This document shows positions 1 through 9,179 of a DNA stretch of 64,000 nt, one piece after another. Each line of letters starts with the position of its first letter. Positions within the stretch are counted from its first letter, which is position 1. Made by a program: the position numbers and the translations under genes. The notes beneath the pieces are model-generated. The model was not told the DNA's origin and ran no database searches. It saw only the letters and a list, made by a program, of their open reading frames with translations. The stretch is taken from contig CACYWP010000005.1 in the NCBI GenBank assembly GCA_902778135.1, forward strand, positions 62,001-126,000. Direction: 5' to 3'. Source of the DNA: an uncultured Coriobacteriaceae bacterium. GTDB lineage: Bacteria > Actinomycetota > Coriobacteriia > Coriobacteriales > Atopobiaceae.

Positions 1-186
1 ATCCACACCGTCCCGGGCAAGGGCTGCTTCGTCGCCGGGGACAACCTCGAGCTGTTGCGCGAGGAGCGGCTGCGGATGGTGGAGGCCTCGCTGGCCAAGG
101 CTGTCGCCGACGCCCGCACGGCAGGAATCACCGCAGACGAGCTGCGCGAGATGCTCGACCTTCAGTTGGAGGATGAGAACCAATGA
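1..186 (+). CDS. GntR-family transcriptional regulator, C-terminal fragment (cut by window edge)
   Basis: Open from base 1 to a TGA at 184-186, 61 codons visible. The fragment starts inside the wing of a winged helix (HTVPGKGCFV, the usual end of a GntR DNA-binding domain) and continues with a short helical tail rich in Glu and Leu. There is no room for a FadR-type effector domain, so it fits the short YtrA subfamily. Its stop overlaps the ATG of the ABC ATPase gene (ATGA), so the two are translationally coupled. YtrA-type regulators usually repress the ABC exporter they are encoded with. That role is inferred here. The N-terminus lies outside the window. Confidence 0.8.
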   Translation: MHTVPGKGCFVAGDNLELLREERLRMVEASLAKAVADARTAGITADELREMLDLQLEDENQ

Positions 187-1121
187 CCAACGTAACCTAT
201 CGCATCGACCTTGGTGCAGGAACGAACGAGGGACCCTCTGTCCTGCGCATACGCAAGCTGTCCAAGAGCTATCGCGACTTCTCGCTGCAAGACGTCAGCA
301 TGGCCGTGCCGGAGGGCATGGTCGTAGGTCTGGTCGGTCGAAACGGTGCCGGCAAGACGACGCTGATGAAGTGCGTCTTGGGGGCAACCTTGCCCGATGC
401 GGGCAGCATCGAGCTGTTTGGCCAGGACGTCGCCACCCTCTCGGACGTCCAGCTGGCACGGCTGCGCGAGCGCGTCTGCTACGTCAGCGCTACCATCTCC
501 TACCCCCAGGCCATGACCACGCGCGACGTCGCCCACCTCTACCAGCTGGCCTACCCCCGCTTCGACCAGCAGGAATTCGAGAGGCTATGCGCCGCGATGG
601 GGCTGGACGCCCCGCATCGCACGGTCAGCGAGCTTTCGCGCGGCATGGGCATGAAGCTGCAGCTGGCATGCGCGCTGGCCACCAATGCTGGCCTGCTCAT
701 CCTCGACGAGCCCACGGCGGGCCTCGACCCCATCGTGCGCGACGAGCTGCTCGACATCCTGCGCGCATGGATGGGACCAGGCACCCATAGCGTGCTGATC
801 TCCAGCCACATCACCTCGGACCTGGAGCACCTGGCGGACTACCTGGTGATGATCGATGACGGCCAGGTGGTGCTGGACTGCGAGCGCGACATCATCAGTG
901 ACGTGATGGGCGTCGCCAACCTGCGCTCCGAGGAGCTACGGCACGTGCTGGACACCTGGCCCTTCGAGCAGATGCGGCCGCGCGTGCTACGCCACGACCT
1001 CAGCTGGGCGCTGCTCGTTCCCGACCGCACGGTGTTCCAGCAGGCGTATCCGGACTGCGCGTGCGATCGCGCGACCATCGATGACGTCATGTCCTTTGTG
1101 GTGAAGGGAGAGCTGCGGTAG
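183..1121 (+). CDS. ABC transporter ATP-binding protein
   Basis: 312 residues. Walker A GRNGAGKTT at about residue 52, signature LSRGMGMKL near 155, Walker B LLILDEP near 176 and a switch His in SSHI. About 80 residues follow the nucleotide-binding domain, as in the YtrB/CcmA-like ATPases of drug or antimicrobial-peptide exporters. The signature reads LSRGM, a mild variant of LSGGQ. The start overlaps the stop of the GntR gene, and the permease follows 49 bases downstream, so this looks like a three-gene regulator-ATPase-permease operon. The substrate cannot be told from the sequence. Confidence 0.9.
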   Translation: MTNVTYRIDLGAGTNEGPSVLRIRKLSKSYRDFSLQDVSMAVPEGMVVGLVGRNGAGKTTLMKCVLGATLPDAGSIELFGQDVATLSDVQLARLRERVCYVSATISYPQAMTTRDVAHLYQLAYPRFDQQEFERLCAAMGLDAPHRTVSELSRGMGMKLQLACALATNAGLLILDEPTAGLDPIVRDELLDILRAWMGPGTHSVLISSHITSDLEHLADYLVMIDDGQVVLDCERDIISDVMGVANLRSEELRHVLDTWPFEQMRPRVLRHDLSWALLVPDRTVFQQAYPDCACDRATIDDVMSFVVKGELR

Positions 1122-1170
1122 CGGAGTGTCCACCCCTCTGACCTGCGGCATCCCTGGAAAGGTGATTTCG

Positions 1171-1887
1171 ATGAAGGCTCTGCTCTACTCAGACTGGTGC
1201 GTCATCAAGAGCTCTATCAAGGGCTACGTCCTGCCCGCGCTGGCCATCATGGCGATTGCCGGCCTGACCGGGCTGGACGCCGTCGAGCCCAACGCGCTGG
1301 CCATCTCCTCCCACGTCCACAGCGTGGCGGTTTCGACGGGCATCATCATGCTCTCGCTCTTCGGGTTCTTTGGGTTCTTCGGCAACGACGAGCGCGAGGG
1401 ATGGGAGGGTGTGCGCCTCTCCCTGCCCGTCACGCGTCGCACGGTGGTGCGTTCCCGCTACGTGGCACTGCTTGCGTGGATGGGCGTCGTGCTGATTGCC
1501 GTCAACCTGTTGGGTGCGGTCGCGGGGATCGTCATCGCACTCGTGCGCTATGGCCAGCCGGCAATCATGCCCGCCAGCGAGCTTCTGATGGCAAACGGCG
1601 CCATCCTCGCGTTCGCCCTGCTCTATGTCGCCATCGTGACGCCCGTGTTCTTCAAGATGGGAATCACCAAGGCACGCATGTACGTCTCGCTGCCGTTCCT
1701 GGCATGCATGCTGCTCCCACTTCTCCCCGGCAAGGAAGCCATCCAGGCCTTTGCCCACGGCATGTCGGAGTCCGTCGGCGCGATGGGGCCCCTGCCCTTG
1801 GTGGCCCTCGCGCTCGTGGCGGGTCTGGCCTGCTACGCGGCATCGGCGCTGGTCTCCGAGCGCATCTACGCCCGGCGCAGCTTCTAG
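1171..1887 (+). CDS. ABC-2 type permease subunit (six-helix membrane protein)
   Basis: 238 residues from an ATG at 1171, preceded by GGAAAGG at a good distance. An in-frame GTG at 1126 would add an unlikely N-terminal stretch. Hydrophobic segments lie near residues 17-37, 52-75, 97-125, 143-165, 172-192 and 205-228, a typical ABC-2 membrane domain. Cytoplasmic loops carry the charged motif NDEREGWE, which is common in this family before coupling helices. It follows the ATPase gene directly and is its likely partner. No family name beyond ABC-2 permease can be assigned. Confidence 0.75.
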   Translation: MKALLYSDWCVIKSSIKGYVLPALAIMAIAGLTGLDAVEPNALAISSHVHSVAVSTGIIMLSLFGFFGFFGNDEREGWEGVRLSLPVTRRTVVRSRYVALLAWMGVVLIAVNLLGAVAGIVIALVRYGQPAIMPASELLMANGAILAFALLYVAIVTPVFFKMGITKARMYVSLPFLACMLLPLLPGKEAIQAFAHGMSESVGAMGPLPLVALALVAGLACYAASALVSERIYARRSF

Positions 1888-1928
1888 CTCCGGACCCATG
1901 CCGGATTCCGCGTGACGGGAGCGCCTCG

Positions 1929-2285
1929 TCACGCGGGGGAGGTCGCCTCCTGCCAGAGCCGTTCGCACTCGTCCGCGGGCACCGGCTCGAAGCGATCGTC
2001 CTCCCCCAGACCAGGGAGCCGGTCGACGCCCTGAGGTTCGTCTGCTAGGCTGCGCTTTTGCCCGGGTGTCAGGCGCTTGATGCGGTACTCCAGCCGCGAC
2101 GCGCCGGCACGGCCCTCGGTCTGCCAGAGTGCGGCAAGCGCCACCGGCGGGTGCGTTCGCGTGTAGCGGGCGCCCGTTGGCCCTGCGGCCAAGTGCTCGC
2201 GCAGCCTCCGCACCACATCGGTCGTGATTCCCGTGTACAGAGACCCGTCCTGACACTTCAGCATGTAGACGAGATATTGCGCCAT
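1929..2285 (-). CDS. GIY-YIG nuclease superfamily protein (YhbQ/UPF0213-like)
   Basis: 118 residues. The GIY-YIG core is visible at the N-terminus as VYMLKCQDGSLYTGIT, followed by the conserved Arg-rich segment VVRRLREH and the Glu of RLEYRIKRL. Stand-alone proteins of this size are widespread. Some have weak nuclease activity, but their cellular role is poorly known. The C-terminal 35 residues are acidic and not part of the fold. ATG at 2285 is taken as start, with GTG three bases upstream as an alternative. It is convergent with the ABC permease gene. Confidence 0.85.
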   Translation of the reverse strand: MAQYLVYMLKCQDGSLYTGITTDVVRRLREHLAAGPTGARYTRTHPPVALAALWQTEGRAGASRLEYRIKRLTPGQKRSLADEPQGVDRLPGLGEDDRFEPVPADECERLWQEATSPA

Positions 2286-2467
2286 CACCTATCGGCCGTT
2301 GCCTCCCTGGCGTTTTGCCTGCTCAAGGCCTAATATGCGGAATTAGTTTACCAGTACAAACTTTTTCAAATTCCTACTTGCATTGCGGGAAATAATGAGT
2401 AAACTGTTGTTAACTTCCTCAGAGGGACCCTCTCCCCCTCATAAGGAACAAGGGCATAGTCCCACTC

Positions 2468-2503
2468 GAGACGGTACGCATCCCCCCTATGGCGTACCGT
2501 CTC
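2468..2503 (-). terminator. Inverted repeat, likely terminator of the 2526-3008 gene
   Basis: Perfect 12-base arms GAGACGGTACGC and GCGTACCGTCTC around a 12-base loop. They are enclosed by weaker complementary CTCGAG-containing arms. It lies just downstream of the membrane protein gene on the minus strand. No strong T-tract follows, so the termination role is inferred. Confidence 0.5.
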
Positions 2504-2525
2504 TTTGTGTCTCGAGGTACTGGGG

Positions 2526-3008
2526 TCAGTTTTCGGCGGCCTCCCCGCGACCCTCCAACAGCAGGCCCACGGCCAGGCACAGCACGAAGCTGGTGGGGAT
2601 GTCGGCCAAGAAGCGCGCCACGATGGAGGCGGGCACGTTGACCACCGTGTCGTTGAAGAAGGTCTGGGGCACGATTGCCACGTTGACCACGCTGAGCAGG
2701 GCGGTCATGACCGCGGCACAGGCAAGCGCACTCGGCACCCGAGAGAGCACCTTCCACAGCTCCCCCTGCCCCGAGGGGACGAGCCCCGTCGCAAGGTCCC
2801 GTCCGCGTTGGGAAATGTCGGGCACGAACCGCACGCACAGGACCCCAACCAGTGCGACCACCAGCTCCAGAGCAAAGAACCCCCAGTTCCAAGGGCCATA
2901 GTTGTTGTAGGCGATGGTCTTCGCCTCAAGAGCGATGCCCACGGCCAGTGCCGGTACCAGCAACCGGGCGATCTTCTGCTGTCGCTCGTCAAGCTGCAGT
3001 GTTGCCAT
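2526..3008 (-). CDS. Small four-helix membrane protein of unknown function
   Basis: 160 residues from ATG at 3008 (GAGGTG upstream). Longer in-frame starts read through the downstream part of the neighbouring HAD gene and look wrong. Four hydrophobic segments are seen, near residues 12-30, 38-60, 88-112 and 126-150. The third and fourth helices carry SVVNVAI and PASIVARFLADIP. This vaguely recalls the repeated two-helix units of DUF2798-type proteins, but I would not assign that family. It starts 19 bases after the HAD gene ends, so the two are probably co-transcribed. Confidence 0.6.
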   Translation of the reverse strand: MATLQLDERQQKIARLLVPALAVGIALEAKTIAYNNYGPWNWGFFALELVVALVGVLCVRFVPDISQRGRDLATGLVPSGQGELWKVLSRVPSALACAAVMTALLSVVNVAIVPQTFFNDTVVNVPASIVARFLADIPTSFVLCLAVGLLLEGRGEAAEN

Positions 3009-3027
3009 CCTCGTCACCACCTCGCCT

Positions 3028-3882
3028 CTAGTCGTGCATGAACGCTGGCATGACGCCGCGCGTGGCAGCCTCGGCGATGTCGAACAGTGCGTCTGCCACC
3101 GCGTCATCGGCGCTCGGGCCAATGTGCCAGCGTGCTGCTGCCTTTATCTGATCGCTGGCGTTTGCCACGGCCACGCTGTTGGGCATGCCCTCAATCATCG
3201 ACAGGTCGTTCTCCGAGTCACCGAAGGTCGCCACCTCCTCCAGCGTGATGCCCAGCTCGTCTGCCAGGGCCTGCACCGCGCTACCCTTGCTCCAACCGTG
3301 CGGCGAGACGTCGATCAACGGTGCCGTCGTGGATGGGAAGACGAAGTCCATGGTTGGGAACTCCGCGCGCATCAGGTCGCGCGTCTCGGTCTGGAAGGCT
3401 CGGTCGCCCGTCACATGGATGTTCGCCTTCGTGTAGGCCGGGTCGTCCAGATGGTTGACGTAGCGCTTGGCTGCCCCGAAGCGGTTCAGCATGCGGGCGG
3501 CATGCTCGTCGTCAGGCGTCGCGAAATAGCCTGCGGTTTTGATGTTGCCATGGTGCACGTCGAACATCGTCAGAATGCCACGGTCGGTACGCGCCAGCCA
3601 GTCTGCCAGACGGTTCAGCTCCTCGCCCGACACCTGCTCCTCGCGGACCAGCCGACCGTCGACATAGATCATCTGACCGTTGCAGTATGCCCCGGTCGCA
3701 TAGCACTCCTCGTGATGGTCGAACATCCAGTCCATGTCGTTGGGTATGCGGCCCGAGACGGGGCCAAAGTGCAATCCCACAGCTCGCATCGCCTGGACGC
3801 CGGCGATGGCGTGGTCGGTCGCACGCGGCAGCCCGTTACGGATGAGCGTGTCGTCCAGGTCGGTTAGAACGAGCTTGATCAT
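3028..3882 (-). CDS. HAD-superfamily hydrolase, Cof type (IIB)
   Basis: 284 residues from ATG 3882, with a GAGGGGAC ribosome site. Motif I is LTDLDDTLI near residue 6, motif II is the Ser of PVSGR near 45, a Lys precedes motif IV, and motif IV is GDSENDLSMI near 225. Cof-type HAD proteins are Mg-dependent phosphatases acting on sugar phosphates, flavin nucleotides or PLP. The specificity is not predictable here. A longer reading frame continues upstream to 4074, but it runs into the inverted repeat at 4023-4146 and lacks family similarity. Confidence 0.85.
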   Translation of the reverse strand: MIKLVLTDLDDTLIRNGLPRATDHAIAGVQAMRAVGLHFGPVSGRIPNDMDWMFDHHEECYATGAYCNGQMIYVDGRLVREEQVSGEELNRLADWLARTDRGILTMFDVHHGNIKTAGYFATPDDEHAARMLNRFGAAKRYVNHLDDPAYTKANIHVTGDRAFQTETRDLMRAEFPTMDFVFPSTTAPLIDVSPHGWSKGSAVQALADELGITLEEVATFGDSENDLSMIEGMPNSVAVANASDQIKAAARWHIGPSADDAVADALFDIAEAATRGVMPAFMHD

Positions 3883-4022
3883 AAAGGTCCCCTCGATAGA
3901 CGCTGCTCTGCTTACCCTACCACGCCAAGGTAGGGCCCCTTCCACGCACACACAATCTGGACCTATCTTCTGCGCAATTTGGGGTCCCGAGGCGACATGA
4001 CATGCCTTTTCCCGCACTCCGT

Positions 4023-4146
4023 TGGACGAAGTTGCGGATATGCGCGGTTCAAAGCGGATTGCCGGAGTAGTCACACATCAAAAGGTCACGCTTCGTGACT
4101 ACTCTGGCAATCGCATTCCAATCGCGCATATCCGCAACTTTGTCCA
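4023..4146. repeat. Long imperfect inverted repeat (about 52-base arms)
   Basis: The 294-base gap between the HAD gene and the ABC permease gene contains this 124-base element. The arms begin TGGAC(G/A)AAGTTGCGGATA and end near GGAGTAGTCAC and GTGACTACTC. By eye about 44 of 52 positions pair, around a 20-base centre. It contains no gene. It could fold as a long hairpin, and its size and symmetry resemble a miniature inverted-repeat element. A strong terminator for the ABC operon upstream of it is also possible. Confidence 0.7.
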
Positions 4147-4176
4147 TCGAGGCACGGCAGGGCAGTCCCTGCGACC

Positions 4177-6621
4177 CTACTCCTGTACCTTCAGGGCTTC
4201 GGAGAGGCTGACGCGGCGGATGTGCCACATGTGCGCCAAGGCCACCACCGCATACGCTGCAGCACCAATCGCCACCACCCGTACCAGCAGCATCGGCTCG
4301 ATATAGATCTCCAGGTTGCCCGAGTAGCGGTCCATGGCGAAGCTCACAAAGAACCTGACCAGCCAAATCACAAACGGCAGGCTCGCCACCAGGCTCACCA
4401 TCACCGTCGTGGTGATGGCACGCACGTACAGGCGGTTGATCTCGCCGTCTTGGTAGCCAAAGACCTTCATGTAGCTGATGTAGCGGCTCGAGCGGTCGAT
4501 GACCGTCTTGGTCAGCAGATACACCAGAATCAGGTACACCGGAATGGCAAAGGCCACCACCATGTCCATCATGTCGCCAAAGGACTCCTGCATCTGGTCG
4601 GCCGTGCTGCCCATCGAATCAGGCGTGACATCGATGGCAAGATAGCGCTGGTCGATGACAAGCTCCTCGTCGGAGGCGTAACCGGCAAAGTTGTCCTCCT
4701 CCTCGTCGACCATCCGGTTGAGCGCCGCGCGGTCCATGTATATGTTCATGTTTGCAGAGGAGCCCCATACGCTCGTCGCCATAAGCTCATAGACCTTGTT
4801 GGTGTACTTGTCCGTGAGCGTAACGGTGTCGCCCGGCTTGATCCGGCACTTCTCCGCCAAGCCTGCGCCTACCACCACGGCGCCTCCGCTCACATCGACC
4901 TCGCTCCAGTACCGCGAGTCCTGCTCGATGCCATAGACGGTAATCTCCTCGGAGCTGTCGGTGATCACGTGCGGCACCTCGAAGGAGGCCGCGGAGAACT
5001 TCTCGGCCTGTGCGATAGCCGACTCCCCGTTGTCCGTGGTATTGACGGGATGGGCGTCCTCATCGAGGTCCATGGTACGCAGAAGCACTCGCGCATAGCC
5101 GATGAAGCCGAGGTCAGAGAGGGGGTCATCGGTCTCCATGAGCCGCTCCACCGCCGCATAGGAGGCGCGCTGCTCCGGCGTTCCCTCAAGCTCCAGCGGC
5201 GCCTTGAGAAAGTAGATATGGTTTGCGACCACGTCCTGCGAGAGCATCTGCGCATAGTGCTCCACCAGGGGCATCAGGCACAGGCCGAAGAGCAGGAAGA
5301 GGCTGCAGAACGAGATGCCAAAGAACAGCACCACGAAGTGCGAGAGGTTGCGCAGGAAGACACGCAGCTGGAAGCGTCGCACGAAGCTCAGCCGCTCGGG
5401 AAGGGCCAGCGTGTTGCGACGACTGCGGCTCGCGATCTCGCGACGCAGAAACGCCAGGGGCGTGAAGCGCAGCTTGCGCATAAGGCCGACGAGCGTCACC
5501 ACCTCGAGCAAGACGAACGGCACCACCGTGGTGTAGACGAAGACCTGCGGACTGAAGCTGAACTCGTAGGGCGGCAGGCTGTACGATCCGTAGTAGAGCT
5601 CCTGCATCGGCGTGCTCATGTACGTGAGGCCGAGGGCGTTTCCCGCCACGCAGCCCAGCACGCCGATGAGCGTCGGCAGCACCATGTAGTGTCCGATGAT
5701 CTCGCGCTTGCGGTATCCCGAGGCCAAAAGCGTGCCGATGACGGCAGACTCCTGCTCGATGGTGGCATTGGTAAGCACCACGAAGACGAAGGCCATGATG
5801 ACCACGAGCAGGCCCACGAGCACCTGCCACATCACCTGGTCGCCCGACACGTCGTCGGTGGCGAAGAAGATGGCCTTGTTGTCAAACTCGTAGTCCACGA
5901 GGTCGGTGAGCACCTCGCCCTTGTCCGCCAGCAGATCGGCCATGTCGCGCTCGAAGCTGGTACGCGCGACGAGGTCCATCGTGCGGTCGTTCAGCACGCC
6001 ATCGTAGCGATAGTCGCGCTTGCCACCAGCCATCGCTTGCATGCCCTCCGGCGTCACCAGGCCAATGGTGAACGTCGTGGAGTTGAAGATCATGTCGGTG
6101 TTCTTCTCCATCAGGCACTCGTAGTCCGAGAGCGAGCAGATGCCCACCATGGTCGCCTCGTGGCCGTTGATGCTGACGGTTGCCCCCACGTGCAGGTCGT
6201 GGTTCTTGCAAAACATGCGGTCAAGGGCAATCTCGTTGTCTGCAGCCGGTGCGCGGCCCTCAAAGTAGTATCCCCGGTTGACCTCCCGTCGCTTGTCCTG
6301 GTCGATGAGCCGGCAGTTCATGTCGCGCGACTCGCCGGCAAAGGCAAGCGGCACGTCAGCGGTGAAGTCCTCGTAGATGGTGCAACCCATCGCCTCGATC
6401 GCCTCTAGCGAGCTCTTGGCAGCCTCGAACTGCGTCACAAAGTGAAAGTCCTCAACCCTGTGACGCTCGTGCATTTCGCCCTGGATGACCTCGATGCTGT
6501 GCGCGGCGGAGAGGTAGCCCGAACCCATGGCGATGGCGAAGAGGAACAGCAGGAAGATGCCCAGATACTTGCCCAGGTTGTGGATCAGGTCGCGCGGGAG
6601 GCGCTTGTTGAGCGGAGACAT
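4177..6621 (-). CDS. FtsX/MacB-like ABC transporter permease
   Basis: 814 residues. There is one N-terminal helix (about 15-37), then a large extracytoplasmic MacB-type periplasmic core domain up to about residue 260. A three-helix FtsX-like domain covers about 265-380. A second helix near 435 is followed by another extracellular domain to about 680, and a last three-helix FtsX domain closes the protein. Two FtsX units and about 800 residues are typical of Gram-positive MacB/BceB-like exporters or mechanotransmitters. The gene starts 6 bases after the stop of its ATPase gene, so the pair forms an operon. No sensor kinase pair is adjacent. Confidence 0.9.
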   Translation of the reverse strand: MSPLNKRLPRDLIHNLGKYLGIFLLFLFAIAMGSGYLSAAHSIEVIQGEMHERHRVEDFHFVTQFEAAKSSLEAIEAMGCTIYEDFTADVPLAFAGESRDMNCRLIDQDKRREVNRGYYFEGRAPAADNEIALDRMFCKNHDLHVGATVSINGHEATMVGICSLSDYECLMEKNTDMIFNSTTFTIGLVTPEGMQAMAGGKRDYRYDGVLNDRTMDLVARTSFERDMADLLADKGEVLTDLVDYEFDNKAIFFATDDVSGDQVMWQVLVGLLVVIMAFVFVVLTNATIEQESAVIGTLLASGYRKREIIGHYMVLPTLIGVLGCVAGNALGLTYMSTPMQELYYGSYSLPPYEFSFSPQVFVYTTVVPFVLLEVVTLVGLMRKLRFTPLAFLRREIASRSRRNTLALPERLSFVRRFQLRVFLRNLSHFVVLFFGISFCSLFLLFGLCLMPLVEHYAQMLSQDVVANHIYFLKAPLELEGTPEQRASYAAVERLMETDDPLSDLGFIGYARVLLRTMDLDEDAHPVNTTDNGESAIAQAEKFSAASFEVPHVITDSSEEITVYGIEQDSRYWSEVDVSGGAVVVGAGLAEKCRIKPGDTVTLTDKYTNKVYELMATSVWGSSANMNIYMDRAALNRMVDEEEDNFAGYASDEELVIDQRYLAIDVTPDSMGSTADQMQESFGDMMDMVVAFAIPVYLILVYLLTKTVIDRSSRYISYMKVFGYQDGEINRLYVRAITTTVMVSLVASLPFVIWLVRFFVSFAMDRYSGNLEIYIEPMLLVRVVAIGAAAYAVVALAHMWHIRRVSLSEALKVQE

Positions 6622-6627
6622 CGTCGC

Positions 6628-7338
6628 CTACCAGGTCAGCTCTGCGGCAGGCAGAAGCTGGTCGTTCAGCACGTCCTCGGAGAGCGCCCCGTCGCGCAGG
6701 CGCAGGATGTGATGGGACATGTGGCGGATGGCGTCGTTGTGGGTGACGATGACCATCGTTGAGTGGTATTCGCGATTGACGCGCTCCATCAGTTCCAGGA
6801 TCTCTTTGGAGGTGTGGTAGTCCAGCGCGCCGGTCGGCTCGTCGCACAGCAGCAGGCTCGGGTTCTTGACCAAGGCGCGCCCGATAGCGCAGCGCTGCTG
6901 CTGGCCACCGGAAATCTGGTTGGGGAACTTGCCGCGATGCTCCCACAGTCCGAGCGAGTTCAGCAGGTCGTCGACGGGCAGCGGGTTGCGGGACAGGTAC
7001 TGGCAGACCTCGATGTTCTCGCGCACCGTCAGGTCGGGCACGAGGTTGTAGAACTGGAAGATGAAGCCCAGCTCGCGACGCCGGTACTCCACCAGCTCGC
7101 GGTCCCTGAGCTGGCAGATGTCGGTGTCACCCACGTAGATGGACCCGCTGTCGGCAGGCTCCAGGCCGCCCACCATGTTGAGGAAGGTGGACTTTCCCGA
7201 GCCCGATGGACCGAACAGCACGCATATCTCCCCGTGCTCGATGTCGGTGGAGATGCCCTTCAGGACCTGGGTGCGCGCCTCGCCATCGCCGTAGCTCTTG
7301 GTGAGGTCGCGTATGGAAAGAAACGCACGCTGTGCCAT
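6628..7338 (-). CDS. ABC transporter ATP-binding protein, MacB/LolD type
   Basis: 236 residues. Walker [10 protein letters not shown] near 44, signature ISGGQQQR near 142, Walker [13 protein letters not shown] near 164 and switch His in VTHN near 198. The sequence is a standard LolD/MacB ATPase, the class that pairs with FtsX-type permeases. It is the first gene of a two-gene operon with the permease. The gap of about 150 bases upstream should hold the promoter. Confidence 0.92.
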   Translation of the reverse strand: MAQRAFLSIRDLTKSYGDGEARTQVLKGISTDIEHGEICVLFGPSGSGKSTFLNMVGGLEPADSGSIYVGDTDICQLRDRELVEYRRRELGFIFQFYNLVPDLTVRENIEVCQYLSRNPLPVDDLLNSLGLWEHRGKFPNQISGGQQQRCAIGRALVKNPSLLLCDEPTGALDYHTSKEILELMERVNREYHSTMVIVTHNDAIRHMSHHILRLRDGALSEDVLNDQLLPAAELTW

Positions 7339-7486
7339 GCGACCGCATCCTTATCGCCATAAGAGTTTGACAATGGTTACTTTAGTACCGCGAAGGGGGT
7401 CCTGCAAGGAACAAATGCAGGCGCAATGGTGACTTAGAATCGCTGTTCTGCCTGCCGCAGGGATGGGCCGCCGGTCGGTCGGCCGC

Positions 7487-7993
7487 CTAGCGTGCCTCAG
7501 GTCCCGTCTGGCAGGTCAGGTCACAGAAGACGACCTGGTTGCCGTGCTCCTCGAACAGGGGCAGCACGTCATCCATCTCGACGAACATGGTGGCCGTGTT
7601 GACCATGGGATGCGCGTCGAAGCGCTGGTGGGCGAGGCCCTCGTCGAACACCAAGGTCACCTCGCGCGAGTCGTCGTTGAGGATGCCGAAGGGCGTCACC
7701 GACCCCTGGACCAGCCCAAGCCGTTCCATCAGCTGCTCGGGGCTGGCAAACGAGAGGCGGCGGCTGCCAAGCTGCCTGTGCAGGTGCTTCAGGTCTATCT
7801 CGGTCGCGGTGTTGGCGACCACCACGAAGAAGTGCCGCTTCTTGTCGTCGCGCAGGAAGAGGTTCTTGGTGGGTATGGCGATGCGCGGCACGAGGGCATC
7901 CGCCTCGGCAACGGTCTTGACGGCCTGGTGATGGAACACCTCGTAGGCAATGCCGCGCGCGTCGAGCAGCGCGTAGAGCTCCTCCTCGGTCAT
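7487..7993 (-). CDS. YbaK/ProX-type aminoacyl-tRNA deacylase (PrdX-like)
   Basis: 168 residues, matching stand-alone prolyl-tRNA editing proteins in length. The N-terminus ELYALLDARGIAYEVFHHQAV, the lysine of PTKNLFLRDDKK and the loop GSVTPFGILND are hallmarks of the YbaK/INS fold. These proteins hydrolyse mischarged tRNA in trans, for example Ala-tRNA(Pro) or Cys-tRNA(Pro). PrdX-type is favoured because of the KNLFLRD and GSVTPFG motifs. Only 6 bases separate it from the gene upstream (8000-8917), so the two may be co-transcribed. Confidence 0.88.
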   Translation of the reverse strand: MTEEELYALLDARGIAYEVFHHQAVKTVAEADALVPRIAIPTKNLFLRDDKKRHFFVVVANTATEIDLKHLHRQLGSRRLSFASPEQLMERLGLVQGSVTPFGILNDDSREVTLVFDEGLAHQRFDAHPMVNTATMFVEMDDVLPLFEEHGNQVVFCDLTCQTGPEAR

Positions 7994-7999
7994 CAGCCC

Positions 8000-8917
8000 C
8001 TACCTGCCAATCTGGCGATAGTACTTCGCCTCGTCGACGAGGCGGCTGATCTCTTGGATGATCTGGTCGCTACGGTCGGTCGAGTCGGAACCGGAGATGG
8101 TGGAGAGCTCGGCGGACAGCTTGTCCAGCTCGAGCAGCAGTCCCTCGTTGGTCTCCTGCAGCGCGTCCAGGGACTCCAGCATCTCGCAGAACAGCTGCCA
8201 GCGACGCGTGCGCGTCTCGGAGCGGCGGGACTCGATCTCGGCCTCCTCCTCCGCAATCGACTTGCGCAGGCGCATGTAACCGACCGAATCGAAGGCCTGG
8301 ATGCGATTGCCCAGCTGGGCGGAGTTGCGCAGGATCGCGTCAAGCGCCGCATAGGCAGGTCCCGCAAACTTGTCCCAGCTGATCGTGTTCGGCTGGAAGG
8401 TGCCGTCCAGCTCGGCAAACAGGCTGCGGCGACGGTGCTCGGCGCTGCCGAGGGTGTCGATGACCGCCGCGGCGCGCTCCCCCAGCACCTCATCGGAGAC
8501 ATAGTTGCGCATGACGGCAACGATGTCCTTGTTCGTGGTGCCCCTGTCGATGTCCAGGCGCACGTAATCCTGCTGGTTCTGCTGGTTGGCAGTCGGCTGG
8601 GAGGCGGCCGTCGTGCGCGGTGCGCTCTGATGCTCCGCTCCTTCGGGAGCCTTCGGGCGCCTGTTCTTGCCCCTTGTCCACTCCTGCTCCGGCACGGGGA
8701 CGTCCTCCACCGGCTCGACCACGACATCCTGGGCCGGCTGGGGATCGGAGATGTGCGCTCCCCTCAGCTCGCGGCGCTTGCGCACCTCGCCGGCCAACTG
8801 TCGTCCTGCCTTCACCGCGCGCCTGCCCAGGAAGACAAAGGCCGCGCCAGCCATGACGTTGCCGAACAAGATGGTGCCTATCAAGAACCAGAGGAAGCCC
8901 ACGACACACCGTCCCAA
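8000..8917 (-). CDS. Membrane-anchored hypothetical protein with helical C-terminus
   Basis: Up to 305 residues. The first visible codon is TTG at 8917. GTG at 8902 is also possible, and neither has a good ribosome site. One transmembrane helix lies near residues 5-30, then a basic stretch (RKRRELR). A low-complexity Gln/Pro/Asn linker follows to about 120, then an all-helical domain with Leu- and Glu-rich heptads (about 140-290). The layout and the C-terminal spacing recall XpaC/TelA-related proteins, but the match is too weak to assign. Confidence 0.65.
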   Translation of the reverse strand: MGRCVVGFLWFLIGTILFGNVMAGAAFVFLGRRAVKAGRQLAGEVRKRRELRGAHISDPQPAQDVVVEPVEDVPVPEQEWTRGKNRRPKAPEGAEHQSAPRTTAASQPTANQQNQQDYVRLDIDRGTTNKDIVAVMRNYVSDEVLGERAAAVIDTLGSAEHRRRSLFAELDGTFQPNTISWDKFAGPAYAALDAILRNSAQLGNRIQAFDSVGYMRLRKSIAEEEAEIESRRSETRTRRWQLFCEMLESLDALQETNEGLLLELDKLSAELSTISGSDSTDRSDQIIQEISRLVDEAKYYRQIGR

Positions 8918-9038
8918 GCCAAGGAGCGATACGGGTCTGATTATTGCATATAGTCATCGTCTACACTTCCGCCCCATCTCACGTCGCGGTAAGGAAGTGG
9001 GACGGATAGCCTCGAGACACGGGACCTCGCCCCTGAGT

Positions 9039-9072
9039 TTTCGACCGCGGAGAACCGTCCCCGACGGTCGAA
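9039..9072. repeat. Palindromic repeat unit, single copy (family A)
   Basis: One copy of the roughly 34-base unit with ends TTCGACC and GGTCGAA and core GAGAACCGTCCC. Here the core has CCGAC where most copies have CAGAT. It sits in the intergenic region between two divergent genes, downstream of neither. Confidence 0.8.
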
Positions 9073-9179
9073 GCCCGACGGTAGAAGACATTCTGTGTTT
9101 GCATCGGAATGAATTCTAGATAGGCATTTGTTATTGCTTGTCATCCGTCGTAGCGTTATAGGCGACGAAGGGAGCAACA

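Noticed and set aside
1189..2256. 355-codon minus-strand frame over the ABC permease and GIY-YIG genes
   Set aside because: Covers two real genes in wrong frames; the composition is typical of a GC shadow.
4222..6408. 728-codon open frame antisense to the FtsX-like permease gene
   Set aside because: The sequence is His/Arg/Val-rich with no family features, while the opposite strand encodes a clear permease. Long antisense frames are expected at this GC content.
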